Part shown: in pieces, positions 5,772-6,559 of the stretch | How positions within the stretch are numbered: position 1 is the first letter of the stretch | Layout: the number at the start of each line of letters is the position of its first letter | NCBI GenBank assembly: GCA_947179265.1 | Contig: CAMXBB010000081.1 | Span: forward strand, 1 to 6,559 | Source of the DNA: an uncultured Bacillota bacterium | Lineage (GTDB): Bacteria > Bacillota_I > Bacilli_A > RF39 > UBA660 | Reading direction: 5' to 3' | DNA length: 6,559 nt | Notes under the pieces: model-generated | What the model was told of the DNA's origin: nothing | Databases searched by the model: none | Seen by the model: the letters and a program-made list of their open reading frames with translations, nothing else | Program-made: the position numbers and the translations under genes

Positions 5772-6559
5772 ATGATAAGATTAGAAAAAATTAATAAATA
5801 CTTTTTTAAAAATAAAAAGAATCAAATTCATGTTATAAATGATACTTCATTAGAATTACCAGAAAAGGGATTAGTGACTTTACTTGGACCTTCAGGATCA
5901 GGTAAAACAACTCTTTTAAATGTTATTGGTGGTTTAGATAATTTTGATTCAGGTACTTTAAATATTGATGGTTTAAAATTAACTAAAGCAAATTATAAAA
6001 GAATTGAAGCCATAAGAAATACCGAAATTGGTTATGTCTTCCAAGATTATAAGTTGATAGATGATATGACAGTATTTGAAAATGTAGCATTGTCGCTTAA
6101 GATGTGTGGAATTAAAGATAAGAATGAAATAACTACTAGAGTAAATGAGATATTAGAACTATTGGATATATATCGTTATCGTAATCGTAAATCAGCTATG
6201 CTTAGTGGTGGAGAAAGACAAAGAGTATCCATAGCAAGAGCTTTAGTAAAAGATCCTCGTATCGTTATTTGTGATGAACCAACAGGTAATCTAGATAGTA
6301 AAAAGACGGTGGAGATAATGAATATTATCAAAGCTATTTCGAAATCAAGATTAGTAATATTGGTATCTCATGAGAGTGATATAGCTAAATTCTATAGTGA
6401 TCAAATAATTGAAATTAAAGATGGTAAGATTGTAGCTAATTATCAAAATGAGATATCTGGTGAATTGGATTATGAAATTGCTAATAAGATTTATTTAAAG
6501 GATATAAAGAAACATTATAATTTTAAAGATAAAGGGATAAATGTTGAAATCTATAATAG
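5772..6559 (+). CDS. ABC transporter ATP-binding protein, probably fused to a permease (3' end outside window)
   Basis: The frame has no stop before the right edge, so 262 codons are visible and the gene is partial. The ATPase domain is complete: aromatic A-loop region Y10-F12, Walker A GPSGSGKTT (39-47), Q-loop Q90, signature LSGGE (143-147), Walker B IVICDEP (163-169, catalytic E168), D-loop NLD (172-174) and H-loop H199. The signature ends in Glu rather than the more common Gln, as in many functional MacB-like ATPases. After about residue 222 the protein continues into a charged linker (to 262) without a hydrophobic segment yet. Stand-alone ATPases of this class usually end near residue 220-250, so the continuing frame suggests a fused permease like its neighbour, but this is inference. 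It is co-transcribed and probably translationally coupled with the upstream ABC gene, so the two likely form one transporter. Confidence 0.88.
   Translation, partial: MIRLEKINKYFFKNKKNQIHVINDTSLELPEKGLVTLLGPSGSGKTTLLNVIGGLDNFDSGTLNIDGLKLTKANYKRIEAIRNTEIGYVFQDYKLIDDMTVFENVALSLKMCGIKDKNEITTRVNEILELLDIYRYRNRKSAMLSGGERQRVSIARALVKDPRIVICDEPTGNLDSKKTVEIMNIIKAISKSRLVILVSHESDIAKFYSDQIIEIKDGKIVANYQNEISGELDYEIANKIYLKDIKKHYNFKDKGINVEIYN

Noticed and set aside
2..6559. Use of the Mycoplasma code (TGA as tryptophan)
   Set aside because: All genes read through without TGA codons, and tryptophan is encoded by TGG, so nothing suggests recoding.
1..6559. CRISPR array, tRNA/rRNA, insertion sequence, riboswitch or toxin-antitoxin module
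   Set aside because: No regularly spaced repeats, structural RNA, transposase or long structured leader was seen. All intergenic gaps are short (113 bp at most).
3584..6559. Classical BceAB-type antimicrobial peptide detoxification module
   Set aside because: Bce systems have a separate ATPase and a ten-helix permease. Here the ATPase is fused to a four-helix MacB-type permease, and no sensor kinase or response regulator is visible.

Overview
The window is about 70% or more A+T. It has strong AGGAG/GAGGTG-type ribosome binding sites, TATAAT -10 boxes with 17-nt spacers, TAA stops and TGG tryptophan codons. No in-frame TGA is read through, so the standard bacterial code applies. This fits a low-GC Gram-positive lineage such as a Bacilli/Erysipelotrichia-like or uncultured gut Firmicute. 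Species cannot be named from the sequence alone. I see no RNA gene, insertion sequence, phage gene or CRISPR array.

Left part (1-2709, + strand). First comes the 3' part of a gene for a roughly nine-helix membrane protein ending in a four-cysteine zinc ribbon; its frame is open to the left edge. A good promoter then precedes a small four-helix membrane protein of unknown function. Next is a membrane-anchored, two-Ig-domain polysaccharide deacetylase (CE4/NodB fold). Between these last two genes a terminator-like hairpin overlaps the stop codon of the first and ends 2 nt before the ribosome binding site of the second.

Middle (2708-3583). A PHP-domain metallo-phosphoesterase of the histidinol-phosphatase type lies on the - strand, converging on the deacetylase gene. 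One bidirectional hairpin serves both genes. Its own promoter is well formed, and an inverted repeat sits in the -35/-10 spacer. A 113-bp divergent intergenic region separates it from the next operon.

Right part (3584-6559, + strand). Two ABC transporter genes are tightly coupled (1 nt apart). The first is a complete MacB-like ATPase-permease fusion: ATPase, TM1, about 325-residue external domain, TM2-4. The second shows a complete ATPase domain and then runs off the right edge, still open. Together they probably encode an export or cell-envelope lipid/peptide-handling complex, possibly a heterodimer.

Overall the region encodes mainly cell-envelope functions: membrane proteins, wall or exopolysaccharide modification and ABC export. 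I do not see a clearly new defence or mobile system. The more unusual points are the merging of stop codons with terminator hairpins, the possible attenuator before the deacetylase gene, and the operator-like repeat in the PHP promoter.
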